A stretch of DNA of 64,000 bases, from NCBI GenBank assembly GCA_023525975.1, contig CM042046.1:41757501-41821500 (forward strand), given 5' to 3'. The translations under genes were made by a program, and so were the position numbers. How positions within the stretch are numbered: the first letter of the stretch is position 1; each line of letters starts with the position of its first letter. This document shows positions 35,558 to 49,200 of the stretch, piece after piece. Under the pieces are notes generated by a model. The model was given only the letters and a program-made list of their open reading frames with translations, was not told the origin of the DNA and ran no database searches. This DNA is from Smallanthus sonchifolius. Its lineage: Eukaryota; Streptophyta; Magnoliopsida; Asterales; Asteraceae.

Positions 35558-36879
35558 ACTTTATTTTTTAGGTTTTCTCTTTTGCTTGCTATAGCAAGCG
35601 TGTTGGCTCAATTGTTGCTTGCCCAAAGAAATGGGCTCAACCCATGTGTTAGGTTTTATTGGGTTGCTTAATGACCAAGCGAGGGTTATTAGGTTTCTTG
35701 TTTACCAGGTTTGGGTGAGTCTATAAATATATGTTACCGGGTTAGTGTTTCATTATGAAAGTTAGAGAGTTATTGTAATCGATTTTTTGAGTTATATTTT
35801 CCGGTTATAATAAAGAGTTGTTTGGGAGTTAGCAAAATTAACATGTTTTATTTTTTATATCTAATTCACCATTTAAGAGTGCAGTGTCGTAACAAAACAA
35901 ACTGATACCAACCAAATTCATGGCGTCGAGGAATCCCACCAGTTAGTAAAGAGCAGTAGAGCGAGGACTAACATAACAATTATGACCAAAGACGTTGAAC
36001 AACCGGCATCGTCGCAGCCGTCGATCACCACCTCCACTGTCATTGCCAAGAACCAAGAACGATTGGAAAGTAGTGAAACCCTAGCCGTCGGCCTCCACCA
36101 GTGGACGGTGACGGTGGGGAAGGCGAAGACCGATGCCCTTTTCGGTGAGAGTCGCTCTCTCTCTCTCTCTTTGAGATGGTGATGTGTCTCTCTCCCCTGC
36201 TGGAAGAGAATCCTGAAGAGGTGGAAAGTATGAAGGAGGTAAAAGAAACGCGTGTCGAGTCCAATACACGCGTAGAAGGTATCAACATCCCACATAAGCA
36301 GCATTAAAGACTTGTACATTCTGCTTCTTAATTGGTAAATCATTGTTCCTAAGAGTTGTTCTTTAAACTATTTAGTAATAATAGTTACACTATATATTCC
36401 ACTCAAGTTTGCTTGATTTTAATCCATAAGAATGCATTAGTTTGGATTTCTTCCACCACTTTTGTAGCATCTAATTTCCTGCTATTGAACACCCTTTTGT
36501 TACTCCTTTCCATAGGAACCAAATCATCGTTAGGAAAATGCTTTGGATCACCTCATCATCACCTTAATGCTCGCAACATTCTTTATGATGTTTTTTGTGG
36601 ATTCTAAAACCTCTTATAGAGTACCTCAACAAATTAGATTTGGGTTTGGTGTTTGTTAAATCTATGTAAACTTACTATTTTATTAACTTTTAAAAACTAA
36701 TTTACTAGGTTTTGCATTCTAGACTTTTCATTACAAGTTTTTTGCATGATTAAAACTTAACATATTTTATAATTTATAGTGTGGGCGTCCATAAAACAAG
36801 AAATAAGATTTACTCTGAATATCTCTTCATTCAGTAGTGAAGCTTGAAGAAAAAACACGGGGAGGGGGGGGGTTAATAC
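35558..36879. other. noncoding region right of the nest
   Basis: The part at 35720-35870 has a transcript-like layout (CTATAAATATATG, GTTATTGTAATCGA, AATAAAGAGTTGTTTGGGAGTTAGC) that resembles 3590-3690 in the DNase gene intron, so both may be LTR fragments of one copia-like family; no TSD or PBS supports this. ORF 35982-36182 (66 codons, MTKDVEQPASSQPS...) is GC-richer than its surroundings and could be a captured exon, but has no recognisable domain. A (CT)n run lies near 36155. Confidence 0.35.
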
Positions 36880-38282
36880 CTATAAATTTTTCAACAAATG
36901 AAAAGAGAATATGCTATCAATTGGCGGGAGGTCAGTGTTTATAACTTCAGTCCTCGGATCCATTGGCTTATATTTTTTGTCTCTCTTTCATTTACTTGTG
37001 GCGGGTAGGAAAAAGTTGGAATCTATGAGAGCGACATTCTTCTGGGGGGAGATGGTGAGAACCGTAAAATACCATGGGTTAAATGGGACTTGGTTCTTGC
37101 TGAAAAACATAAAGGGGGCCTAGGTATTGGCAGTTTGTGTAGTGTTAATCGGTCTCTCCTTTATAAATGGATATGGAGATATGTAAATTGTCTTGATTCG
37201 TTATGGGTTAGGGTTCTAAAGAATATATACGGGGACAAACTTGATAATACAGGGATGTCAAGTATGATTAAAGGCAATGGGACATAGCCCAAGATTATTA
37301 AAATTGTTTATGAGTTGGATAATGAAGGCTTAATTCCTTTGGGGTCGATAAAGAAAAAAGTGGGAAATGGGGCTTCTACCTTATTTTGGAAAGAGGTGTG
37401 GTTGGATAATGTGCCTTTATGTTCCCGTTTTCCTATAATGTATAATCTGGAGAATCAAAAGGATGCAAAGATTAGTGAGCGATTGAGTTCTTCCCGTTCG
37501 GTTTGGGATTGGAGGCATGACCTAAGGGGAGGGGTGGAATCCTCTCAACTTAGTGAGTTAGAGGCAGCTTTGGAGATTATTAATATGGGTAATTCTGAGG
37601 ATAAATGGGTGTGAAATTTGGATTTGGAGAATGAGTTTTCCGTGAACGTTGTTAGAAAGTATATTAATCGTACTTACCTTCCAGATGGGCCTCATGCTAC
37701 GAGATGGAATAATATTACCCCAAAGAAGGTGAATATTCATGTTTGGAGACTTCTTTTGGATCGCTTGCCTACTTTCTGGAACTTAAGTAGAAAAGGTTTT
37801 GATATTCAGACCATTATGTGCCCATTTTGCTATACTTCGGTTGAAAATGTAACTCATCTTTTTGGAGTTTGTTCTGTTGCTTCTAAAACTTGGGATGGTA
37901 TTGGTCGTTGGCTTGATATTACTCTTCCAGTTTCCAGATGTCCTCTTTCAATTATTTGGTGATTAGACACAGCTAATTTTTCTAAACCAAAGAAGCTCGT
38001 TATTGAAGCAATTTTCTTCACAACATGGTGGTTTATTTGGAGAACTCGGAATGAAGAGATCTTTGGGCGTCATGGAGTTAGTAAAGAAACGTTTCTTGAT
38101 TCCATTATTTCGATTTCTTATTTGTGGTGTTCTAGTCGTAGTAGTAAAGTTAAAGTTTCTTGGACCGAGTGGTTGAAAAACCCTCTACTTTACATGTAAT
38201 TGTTTTGGTTTTTTCCATGTGTTAGTTATTTGCTAACCTGGGATGCGCTTTTTTATATAACAAGTTTGCATTTTAAAAAAAC
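36880..38282 (+). pseudogene. 5'-truncated LINE (non-LTR retrotransposon) ORF2 remnant
   Basis: Translated pieces in changing frames give the C-terminal part of a plant L1-type ORF2. They run from MLSIGGRSVFITSVLGSIGLYFLSLF, through RATFFWG and GGLGIGSL...LLYKWIWRY...SLWVRVLK, to the zf-RVT domain WRLLLDRLPTFWNL...CPFCYTSVENVTHLF. At least one frame shift and three stops (near 37123, 37285, 37614 and 37962) break it. Coding similarity ends near 38200 and a short A-run lies at 38275-38282. The endonuclease and most of the RT are missing. Confidence 0.85.
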
Positions 38283-38296
38283 GTGCAACACATCGG

Positions 38297-39094
38297 CTAT
38301 GAAAAAATACCATCACAAATCGGGTTATATTTTAATATAAGTTGGTTTACCGCGACGGTATTATTCGAGACGTTATCAAACGATATTGAAAAAACTTTAT
38401 TTTCTATTTTAAAAGTTCTTATAACTTTGTCTAAAATATAAAATAAATTGTCACCGGTGTGGGGGTATCCAAACATATCGAACACAATAGTACGTTTCAT
38501 CATTTGCCAACTTTTCGGATTCATCCAATGAGCCGTAACACAAAGGTAAGAATCCGGCAAGTTGTGGGGAGCCGACCAAACATCACAAGTTAAATCAATA
38601 CCGGTTTTTATTTCTAATGTAGCTTTTTTCCACATATTTATACAATCTCGTCTAAGAGTAGCACGACTTACATGAGTGTAGCGAGGTTGAAGCGTTTGTT
38701 GAATAAGCTTAGTCAAACGCTCGTTGTCAAAGTGTTTGTAATGTAGACCCTCTTGAATAACAAAATGCACCATCCTCTTCCGAACCAAGTCAACATTATA
38801 CGCAAAAATAGTACATTGGTTCGTCATACTTGTTTGACTTTGTGAAGCTTGAGCCTTCAACACCGAACAATAGTTTTTTCCAATGTGATTCTTCAAATTC
38901 GTATTTGCGTCTTTTCCAAATAAATGTCCGCACAACTTGCATCGAGCCTTATGACCACCATTTGACATTTCACATAAATCGAAATGTTGCCAAACATTGT
39001 GATTCTTTGTTGTAGGAATGACCCGTACAACTGTGGGGGCATTAACACTTTGAGAAGCACCACCAATATTAGATTGTTGAGATTCGTTTTCCAT
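38297..39094 (-). pseudogene. hAT-family (Ac-like) transposase, 3' part lost
   Basis: The 265-codon frame from ATG 39094 begins with a Ser/Gln-rich leader. It then has a BED zinc finger (VWQHFDLC...ARCKLCGHLF...LKNHIGKNYC) and the start of the RNase H-like transposase core, with the first catalytic Asp in LTCDVWSAPHNLPDSY and a second in FSISFDNVSNNT. A one-base shift near 38300 ends the frame; in the shifted frame the family sequence goes on as FHSRCVA and stops at about 38283, where the LINE begins. The third catalytic residue and the hATC dimerisation domain are missing. No intact transposase is expected. Confidence 0.85.
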
Positions 39095-39455
39095 TTTGAG
39101 AATTTTGACTTTCGAGTGTGAGCGTTTTTGAGAAATTAGAGCGTTTTAAAATGGTGTGGTTGAACCAATACAACCTACACCTATTTATACAAGTTTAGGG
39201 GGTCTAAAATACAAAAAAAAAGCCAAAATAATGGCTATATAGCCGTTACAACGACTATAAAGCCGTTAAAAAAAGCCGTGTAACGGTCAGAAACCGGTTT
39301 GAAAACCGGGTCGGGCTTGTAAACGGCCACCAAAAAAAATTTCAGAACCTGGCTAAAGACTCACGGGTTAGATCGGGTCTCGGACCTTGAAACCGATTTT
39401 AGTGTAGAACCGGGTCGGGTTAGAACCCGATGACCCGGTTTGACAGTACACCTCT
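39095..39455 (-). promoter_or_regulatory. 5' end, promoter and leader of the hAT element
   Basis: On the minus strand the element appears to start TAGAGGTGTACTGTCAAACC at 39455. A subterminal region follows, dense in AACCCG/CGGGTT and AACCGGTTT words, where hAT transposases usually bind. A TATAAATAGG box lies at about 39190-39180, then a leader with CTCAAAAACGCTC before ATG 39094. The promoter core matches 5455-5565. Confidence 0.6.
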
Positions 39456-39622
39456 ATCTCTATCTTTCTCCCATTTCTCTCTCCTCTTTTTCTCTCATTT
39501 TTTTTCTTCTCTCTCCCTATTTAAAGATAGAAGAGGGATGGAGAGGGAGAGAGAGAGAGAGGGGAGATGAGAGAGAGGGGAGAGACAGAAAGAGATAGAG
39601 AGAAGAGAGAGAAAGAGTGAGT
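39447..39622. repeat. pyrimidine tract followed by purine tract (foldback)
   Basis: Positions 39447-39515 are almost only C and T (CTCTCTCC/TTTCTC words). Positions 39525-39622 are almost only G and A (GGAGAGGGAGAGAG words). They face each other across a short AAAGATAGAAG spacer, so the strand can fold on itself. The tract lies between the hAT element and the Miro gene. Confidence 0.8.
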
Positions 39623-40299
39623 GAGTTTATAGATATTTTAATTAACATATTTTTTAATTAAATTGGTAAAATTATAAAAGTATCCTAATGTGGCTTACAC
39701 ATTACTAAACTTAACTGAGAAATTTAACTGAGTTAGTGCCAAATGACGTAACGTGCAATATTTATAAACATAAAGGACGGTCTCTGACAATTTTTAGGAT
39801 AAAGGACAATATCTGGAAAATAGTATAAACATAAAAGACAATTTATATAATTTACGCTACTAAAAAATTAAGTTTAATATTTTTAATTAAAAATATTATT
39901 TAGAACTAAAACCGTATTTAACTTTCATTATATTTTTGTTGTTTATCATTTTCCTGTAGTCTAATACAGTAGTGTCAAACACAAGTCACAAACAACTTCG
40001 CCATTTGAAGGGATTTGTGATTTGTCACATTTTTACATCCTTCAGTCACGCATTCCATACACCCTCACAAGTGTCTCCATCAACACAATTAACATTTCTT
40101 CCTCGCTACAAACAATCGATCATTTACACCGTCATGCCAATGTCTCCGTAGCTCCCCGTCGATCAACAAGCAGATCAATCCTACAAAATTCACCTATCCA
40201 TTCGTCGTTTTCTCACAGGTGATTGCTAATTGTTCAGATCTCACCGAACGAAGTATTTTACGCGGCTTATATGTGATTTTTTGCATTTGTAGTTGTTAA
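39623..40299 (+). promoter_or_regulatory. Miro promoter and 5' UTR with a probable leader intron
   Basis: AT-rich sequence to about 39960, then a C-rich leader. A consistent 74-bp intron lies at 40219-40292 (CACAG/gtgatt...gcatttgtag/TTG), leaving seven leader bases before ATG 40300. Sequence at 39690-39870 resembles an arm of the foldback element at 61441 (AACGTGCAATATTTATAAACATAAAGGACG), so part of the promoter may derive from such an element. No TATA box decides the start site. Confidence 0.5.
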
Positions 40300-43200
40300 A
40301 TGTCAGGCGGTTCAGTCGCAGGGGCGCCGATTCCAGGTCGCCGGACTACGGTTCGCGTGGTGGTGGTTGGTGATCGCGGCACCGGTAAATCAAGCCTAAT
40401 TGCGGCAGCTGCGTCGGAGAATTTTCCGGAAAGCGTTTCTCCGGTTCTTCCGCCTACTCGTCTTCCTGCGGATTACTATCCAGATGCCGTTCCCGTTACG
40501 ATCATCGACACGGCATCTAGGTCTAGATTATGTATTATTAATAAATAATGATCGATTTATTTGATTTATTGATTGATTAAATTATGAGTCGGTTGTTTAT
40601 TAGTTTTTGATATGGATTTGTTAATGTAGTTTGGAAGGTAAAGCTAAGCTAGAGGAAGAACTGAAGCGAGCTGATGCGGTAGTGTTGACTTATGCTTGTG
40701 ATAAACCGGAAACGCTTAATCGCCTTCAGACTTTCTGGATTCCGGAAGTTCGTCGTCTGAAGGTATTGTATTCATTCATATTCAATTATATAATTAAATA
40801 AGACTAGGGGAAAAAACCAGGAAAACAGGAGGTAAAAAATTAAATGAGATATATGCTTTTAATTGTTTGAAACTTGAAAGGAGATTGTGAGACTTCATTG
40901 ATGTTTTTTCTATATACATCTACAGGTGAAGGCACCAGTGATTGTGGTTGGATGCAAGCTAGATCTGCGTGATGAACACTATCCGGTGAGTCTAGAGCAG
41001 GTGATGGCTCCAGTAATGCAACAGTTTAGGGAAATTGAAACTTGTATAGAGTGTTCTGCAGCAAACCTTGTCCAGGTTAGTATGTTATTTTGTTTATCTT
41101 CATTCAATGATAAAAGTTCTCCGTTTTGTCAAGTTTTCAAGTTCAATAGTAATTCTTAGTGTAAAGAGATAATTAGATTATTCAAGGTCATTGTTATGAC
41201 CACCCTTCACTCACGTGTTCTTTTTACTATATAAATGTTTTACTTAGTGAGATATGGTATTAATTACTCCCTCTTTCATGAAATCTGAAGTTATAGTCTT
41301 ATATTTCCCCTTTCTTCTTTTGAAAATTTTCCAAGTAAAAGCATGTATTGTTCACATAACAATTACGAAACTAGGCAACGTGTTTTGATGTTTTGTTGTT
41401 TAGCAAATGGCAATAATCCTATAGTTATACTAATACAAAATGTAACACCCTTCTATTTTGCCTCTCATGTATTTGTGTTCCTTTTGGTGGAATTTCTTGT
41501 GAAAACGTCTCACCAGATTGAGCTTGTTGTACTAGTAAAGTAAGATCAGTTTTGTGATATGTTATATCTTATACCATTTTCTCATGCATTTGGAGAAATT
41601 AGAACACACGAGTTTTGTTTTCTGTGTCATGTTTAGACTAGCCATATTAGTCTTAATTTTTCTCATGAGTAGATAAACAAGCTTATTTTACCTTGTTCTG
41701 TAGGTACCTGAGGTGTTTTACTATGCACAAAAAGCAGTGCTTCATCCAACAGCCCCCTTGTTTGATCAAGAATCTCAAACTTTGAAACCCCGATGTATAA
41801 GAGCGCTGAAAAGGATATTTATTCTTTGTGATCATGATATGGACGGTGCGCTAAGTGATAGTGAGTTGAACGAATTTCAGGTAATTCTCTTCTGCTATCT
41901 TGCATAATAAGAAAGTTATATACTTAAGTTATATACTTTCTTCTTATGATGAGGTCTAAATTTTCTTTTTAGTGATTGGGATCTGGCAATCAAGAGTAAT
42001 AGTGCTTTTGTGTAGACATAAAACGCTACTTTTCTGTTTCTCATGACAGGTTAAGTGTTTCAATGCTCCTCTACAACCTGCTGAAATAGTGGGTGTTAAG
42101 AGAGTTGTGCAGGAGAAGGTTCCGGAAGGGGTCAATGACCTTGGGCTTACCCTAACAGGATTCCTTTTTCTTCATGCGCTATTTATTGAGAAAGGCCGCC
42201 TTGAGACAACATGGACCGTCTTGCGTAAATTTGGTTACAATGATGACATTGAACTCCGTAAGGAGAATCTTCCAGTTCCATCTAAAAAAGCTCCTGACCA
42301 GGTTATGCTCCTATTAACTCAAGTGGAATGTTTGTTTATATTCAGAATTGTGATATTGTTTGGCTTTACTTTTTTCTTTATCTGACATTCACATGATCTA
42401 TCGAGACTTTTGGTTTATGAGTCCAGAAAACTTGTCTAGGAGATCAATGGCCAATTTTGGGTTATAATGGATTACCACATTTGTGGGAAATCCTATTTCT
42501 TCTTAATGTGACTTGCAAATATTGAACTTCTTAAGGAAACGTGAATGTGTTTCCATCATAAAATTGTGTTCTGTAATCTCTACCCCAAAAATGCGTATTT
42601 AGAACCATATGTATACTTAATATCTATTCTGCTGATATTGGAAATAAATTTAATAGAGCCAGAAGTAAGTTTTAGATAGTCTCGTATAACAGTGATTTCT
42701 AACTGAAATGAACTGTCAAGATGTTATGTTGGCTGTGGATTATTCTTTTATTCAATACATATGCACGCATTACCCTTTCTCTATAATTACTTTGAATACA
42801 TGTATATTGCACGTCCGTGACAACTGCCCATTATGTAAGCATACAGGATTGGGCTTTCAAGGAATGTGATGCCTTGTCATCAAACATCTTGTATACATGA
42901 CCGGTTTTGCTAATATTCTAGTTCATATATAATATCTAATATTGGCAATAATATTTTATTGGCTTATGTCCATGTAGAGTGTTGAGTTGACTGGTGAAGC
43001 TCTGGACTTCCTTATGGGGACTTTCAGTTTGTTCGATTCTAACAATGTACGTATTTCTCTCACATTGTATTCTTAGTTCTTATTCATTGGTTATTAACTA
43101 CATTGTGGGTCTTTACTTAATAACTGCTTTAGTTGATGTTCAGTGATTTTATTTCTGTATGTAAAAATAGCTTAAAAACAGTGATCATTCCCTTCAATTA

Positions 43201-46200
43201 GATAACATAGACTTGCACTGAAGTTTTCATTCCCTAGTTGGAAACTTGAAATAATGTGGTTGCCTTTTCGTCCTTTCACTTCATTCATTATTCATCCTGA
43301 GGTTAAGCTTGTTTCACTGATCCAATTTCACATAGTACAACTTTTACTTTTTCCACTGATGATCTTTAAGAATATTTTTTCCCATGAATGTATAAATTCC
43401 TACAATGCAATAGTTGTATGAATAATAAAGGATACAACTAGTATTTGAGATTTGTACGTGCTTGTACGACATACCTCAGTGTATAATTACACATTTTCCC
43501 AATAAATACTGTAATGCCTGTCTTAGTATAACTGCTTGTTTCACTGATCCAAATTCACGTAGTACAACTGTTACTTTTTCCAACGATGATCTTTAAGAAT
43601 ATTTTTTTCCCATGAATGTATAAATTCCTGCAATGCAATAGTTGTATGAATAATAAAGGAAACAACTAGTATTTGAGATTTGTACATGCTTGTACGGGGT
43701 ATTTCAGTGTATAACTACACATTTCTCAATACAAACTGTAATGCCTGTCTTAGATAGTATTCATTCCTTGTTGCTAGAATCATGTTTTATTCTGTAGGTT
43801 AAAGGGAAGATATTCAGGAAAACTAGCTTCTCTTTGAAGGCAAAGTTTAAAAGAACGGAATCGCGCCTCGAGGCGTTTTCCCTTCGCCTCACGAGGGGTA
43901 AGCCTCGAGCCGAACCGAGGCGTAAGCCCGAAGCGGAATCAAAAAATAAATATAAAAATTATATATCTTACAAAAAATAAAATACTAAACATCAAACAAA
44001 GTTTGTATCTTGTTTGTTGACTATATCAACCCCTTCCAAACCTTTCCCAGGTGATGTGTGGGTGAAGAATGAGAAATTAGGTCAAATTAAGGAGAAGAAT
44101 GAGAAAATAGGTCAAATTAAGGAGAACCAGATGCGAATTATGGACTTTTGACCCATTTGAGTTGTGTATTTCGTTAATAGAACGATATACCCAGCTCAAA
44201 TGGGTCAAAAGTCCAGTCAAAAGTCAATTTTTTCCATTTCTACCGCCTCAGCCCCGCCTCGACCGCCTCAGCCCTTTAGAGGCATACGTACCAAAACACC
44301 CCTTGAGGCGTCGCCTCAAACTCGTTTTTCTACCGCCTCGCCTCGAGGCGTACGCCTTGACCGTTTTTTTAAACCATGTTTGTAGGTCATACCCAAACTA
44401 TCTCTAAAACTTTTTTTTAATTTAACCTATCTAATTAGTTTCTGTCCTTCACTTCCGTTTGAAGAAAGGTTTTTATCTTTTCCAAATTGAATGGAGCATA
44501 AGCAAAGCAAAACTCTCTTTTGATAATATTGTGTTGTGGATGACATATAAGCATTTAACTGTCTTCATCTACTGTGACTCATGCCAATGTAGTGAACTCT
44601 TGTTTTTAAGCTTTTAAAGTTATTTGTTTCTATTAATTTCCTTTGAAGTGAAGTTACATTCTGAAACTTTTAGCTGATATGCATATATTTCATATATAAA
44701 TGTTTACACGTGCTAGGATGGAGCTCTACAAGATTCTGAGCTTGATGAGCTGTTTTCAACTGCACCAGAAAGGTTGGTTGGTTTTCAACTTCATATTTGT
44801 ATTGATTTAATCATTCATGGCATCTGTTACATGTGGTTTTTTCCGATTTACCTTGTTTTTTTCTTTTAGTTGTACTGCACAGGGTGAGTTTTTGTCTTAT
44901 TTTCATTCTAATTGAAACCCATGTGTTATGTTTTATTCATTCTGAGTTATAGATTCATGTATAACATGCACAATGAGTTTTTCTAATGCATATAAATGTT
45001 TATACAACTGATATTATCTGACCACATCATGTTGAAAATTGTCAGCAATTAATTGATTTAACCGAAGCCTCCACGATAAAGATATCTCTTTAAAGTAATC
45101 CTATATACCTGTATCAAATATGAGCTCTTTGGCTTTTAGTTTTATCCGACAATAAAAAAGTCACTGTTTAGTTTTGTAAATAGCACTTGCATTATTTTCT
45201 TCCGTCCTTTTCTTACGTGTTCTTATAGTTGCTCAATTATATTTTTTTAAGAAATTCTTCCTTTAGTAATTATTAGCTATATGAAATTAGTGGCATTCAT
45301 CAGTTGTTTTCGAACAGGTCTCTCTAGATTACAACTAAAGAATTTAAATAGGGATTCTAATTGGTTCATGTGTTAAGAATAAAAAGATCTCCAAATACAT
45401 GGTTACCGTGAAGCTTTTTTTTCTTTAAGCGTATCATTCAGTTGACCGAAATAGCACAGGAATATACATGCTAACAAGGTAAGCCAAACTAGTAAGTGAA
45501 TCAGTGACATTTCCATCTTCTGTTCTTATTTCTTTTTTGGAAGTTCTGAAGTAAAGTTGTCTATGCTGTATATGTAGAATCTTCAAAATGCTAGATGAAT
45601 TACAAGCACTTCCTATTTCAGTGTTTGATTTAAAGGATTTCCAATTAGTACTTTTGTTGTGACTCACTCAATTGACTTATTATAATCTCAACATTTATTC
45701 TGATTTGGTATATAATAATATCTAATGCTTGCGTAATCTATGTTCTCCTTTCAGTCCTTGGGATGAAGCTCCTTACAAGAACAGTGTGGAGAGAACCGAA
45801 TTTGGGGATATAAGACTTTCTGGGTTTCTCTCTCAGGTGTGTGTGATAACATCTTTATTAATACCACAAGGTGGTGCAGTATTTGAATATACCTAAATGG
45901 TTTACTAAGTATTAATATAGTTATTTATTATATCGACATTTGTGTGTTTGAACATATACACACATATCCATAACTTAAATCGGTGTACTAAGTACAAGCC
46001 AGTGCACAATCCCTTGATCTTTTTCCATACATGTATTTAAATGAAACTTTATTAAACTAGAGTAATTGCCAATTTGCCATATTCATCTAATCATCCATAA
46101 CACAAAGACTAATTCCTATATTTGTATGAGAAAGAAGATCAATTGCTATACTGTGTAGTAAATTAATGAATCTGAAACGTACTGTTTTTTCATTTATGAT

Positions 46201-49200
46201 GTTAAAAAAGTTACACATTATCCCAAATACTACTAGTCCAGAACACAAGAGTATAGATATATGTATTATTTCAACTTAATTTGGGTGCTTTATTTTTTAA
46301 CTTACTGCTATCAGTAAATTAGTGCAAGAAAATTACTCAGGAAATGTCTACATATATGTTATTTAACCCGTGGAAGTTGGTTTTACACTGGATGCTTTAT
46401 TTTTTAATCTTGTTGAGTTGTTGCCAGTAAATTAGTGCAAGAAATACATATATGTTATTTAACCTGTGGATGTTGGTTTTGCACTGACAATAGCAGTATC
46501 TAAATGTAAGAACTTGGATCAGTATATGTTCAATAATGTAAGTCCCATTCAGGTTATGATTTTACTTGTAACGGTTCAAATGGGTAAACTAAGAAAGAAG
46601 TATAGAAGGAAACGGGTCAATTAGGGCAAAAGTTGGTCAAAGTGTATTTTAATGCATAAAAACCTCCCAGATTGTTTATTCAAAATTATTGAAATACTAG
46701 TCTTTGTAATCATATTTGGCAGACAGTTACCGTTAAAAACTTCAATTTCTTTTTGACAAAAGTGTTTTGGGTCAACAAAACCCCACCCGGACTTGCACCA
46801 TAAAACTACCCGTTTTGTTACCCAACCTTTCTCAACTATTCTTGGTTGAAGAGCTTGATGGAGATTATATTGGCTTTCAGGTGTTGTATTATATAACATG
46901 TCTATTTGCCTAAGCATATGCTAGAGGTTACTGACACTAGATTCATGGTTTCAGTGGGCCTTGATGACGTTACTCGATCCGGCAAAAAGTTTGGCCTATC
47001 TGATTTACCTGGGATATACTAATAATCCTGCAACAGCACTCTGTGTTACTAGGAAAAGAACTTTAGATGTTAAAAAACAACAATCAGACAGACATGTTTT
47101 CCAATGCTTTGTATTTGGACCCAAAAATGCTGGCAAGTCTGCCCTACTAAGTTCGTTTGTTGGAAGGTGCTTCTCTAAAGCTTTTGCTATTTCATAAATT
47201 TGCTAAATGTTCTAGATTAAGTTTATTATCTCCACAAACTCCTTTAAAAAGTTTTTTTCTGTTATACCTTATGAAGCATGTTTACTTGCAGGCCTTTCCA
47301 AAACTCGCATGGTGTAACTAGCTATCAGTCTTACACAGTCAATGCTGTTGATCAGCTTCGGGTGAGTGTTTGTTCTTAAAAATTGTGATTTTTAAAGGTG
47401 TACTTGATAATAGTGTATTAAAAGTTCCATCTTTTGCTTTTCTGAAACTACTGCGCACCTGCTCTGGTTAATTTTGAGGTGGAAATATGTGCTGGTAGGT
47501 ATAACCGGGTAATAGGTCAAAACGGGTAGTTTTCTGTATGAGCCGAAATGTACCAGGTTGGGTCAGAACACTTTTTGTCTAAATCTCTTACATTTTTTGT
47601 AAATATATGTTGTGTCGAATAAGAATACGTGTTTATTTCATTCTAATAATCTATTTTTTAAATAAGATAATTTAGGAGATTTTATGCGTTAGAAACATAC
47701 TTTCAACCCGTTTGACCCATTTCCTTTTTAGCCAACTTTTGTAATTTTATCTGTTTGACCCGAAGATAAACTCAACACGTTCATAAGTAAATGGGTCGAA
47801 ATCACCACCTCTACAACTTTTCTATATCACTAGAGAATAGGAGGAAGTATACTAATAGCTTCTGCTAATATATAATAAAACACTAAACATCTCTTTTGGT
47901 TTATCTATTTCGGTCATGTGCTTTTTATAGGGATCTAAGAACACTCTTATATTGCATGAAATCCTAGAAGATGATGTCAAACAGTTTCTATCTAGTAAGG
48001 AGTCCTTGGCTGCCTGTGATGTAGCAGTTTTCGTTTATGACAGGTGAGATTCATGCTATATGTTAAAAAACTTGATGTCTTTTCATATATATGTTGAAAA
48101 AGTCAAGAAAAATATAAAATAGAAAACATGTTTCTAACATCACAATTATCATATTGAATTTATTGCATCGACCTAACAAATTACCTTAAGCAAAGCCTCT
48201 GGTTATGACTTCAGTTAATCTATTGGATTGATGAAATTACATACTTCTCTTTGAAAATTACCTACAAGTTTATGGTTTCAAAACTATGTTGTGAATTCAA
48301 ACATAAGTTGCTTGAAACTCCGTCACCTATGAAGAAATAGTAATTATAAAAACAAAAAAATAAAATCCCTGCTATAAGTACGGATGAGTAATTTGGCACC
48401 TATGTATTATTGTCCTTGGAGAGGCTATGACTAATCTATTGTGTAGAGCTGGCAAAACGGGCTGGTTGGGTAACGTGCCAAAATGGGTTTAGGTCAAAAC
48501 AGGTAACTAGTATGTGCTGGTCAAAACAGGAGTACAAGACAGGTTAGGTTGTTGACCCATCAAAACCTTTTTTCACAGTTTTCTGAATTACTAACCTTTT
48601 GATAACAACTATATATATTTTTTAAAATAAAGTGACTTGTCATTTATACAACCCAAATTGACAGGTTTCATATTTAACTAAATTCTTTTACCTATTTTGA
48701 TCCATTAGTCGTGAAATACTACCTAATCAACCCGTTTCCATCTATTTGTGCTGAAATTGCCACCACCACATTGAGGTAAAACTAAACTTACTGAAATACT
48801 ACATTGAGGTTTTCATATTTAGCTAACTTCTAATAATTTGCTCATTTTGACCCGTTATTAATGTAATACTACCAAATTGACCCGATTCCATATAATTGGG
48901 TTGAAATTGCCACTTCTACACTGAGGTAAAACTAAACTTATTTTCAATCTGCTTTGATTCAAGCCCTCTGATTATTAATGGTGAACTAATACAGTTGACT
49001 GCTAGGTGTTTTCAGTCTGTTGAGTGCCCATTTGATCCTACAAAATCTGATATTTCTTTTGGTTTTAAAGGGAACCTAATCATAACTGTTATTCTCCTTC
49101 ATTTTTATCAATATGTCAATCCTTCATTTTTAATCAATATTAATGTGTTGGTTATCTAATTGGCTGCTTTTATTTGTTACAGTTCGGATGAATATTCCTT

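Noticed and set aside
35982..36182. 66-aa ORF, MTKDVEQPASSQPS..., GC-richer than its flanks.
   Set aside because: No recognisable domain, a low-complexity SLSLSL end caused by a CT repeat, and no splice partner seen. It is mentioned in the regional entry only.
44162..44407. Two overlapping ORFs in Miro intron 6.
   Set aside because: They lie within the GAGGCG repeat element; the Pro/Arg-rich reading follows from its composition.
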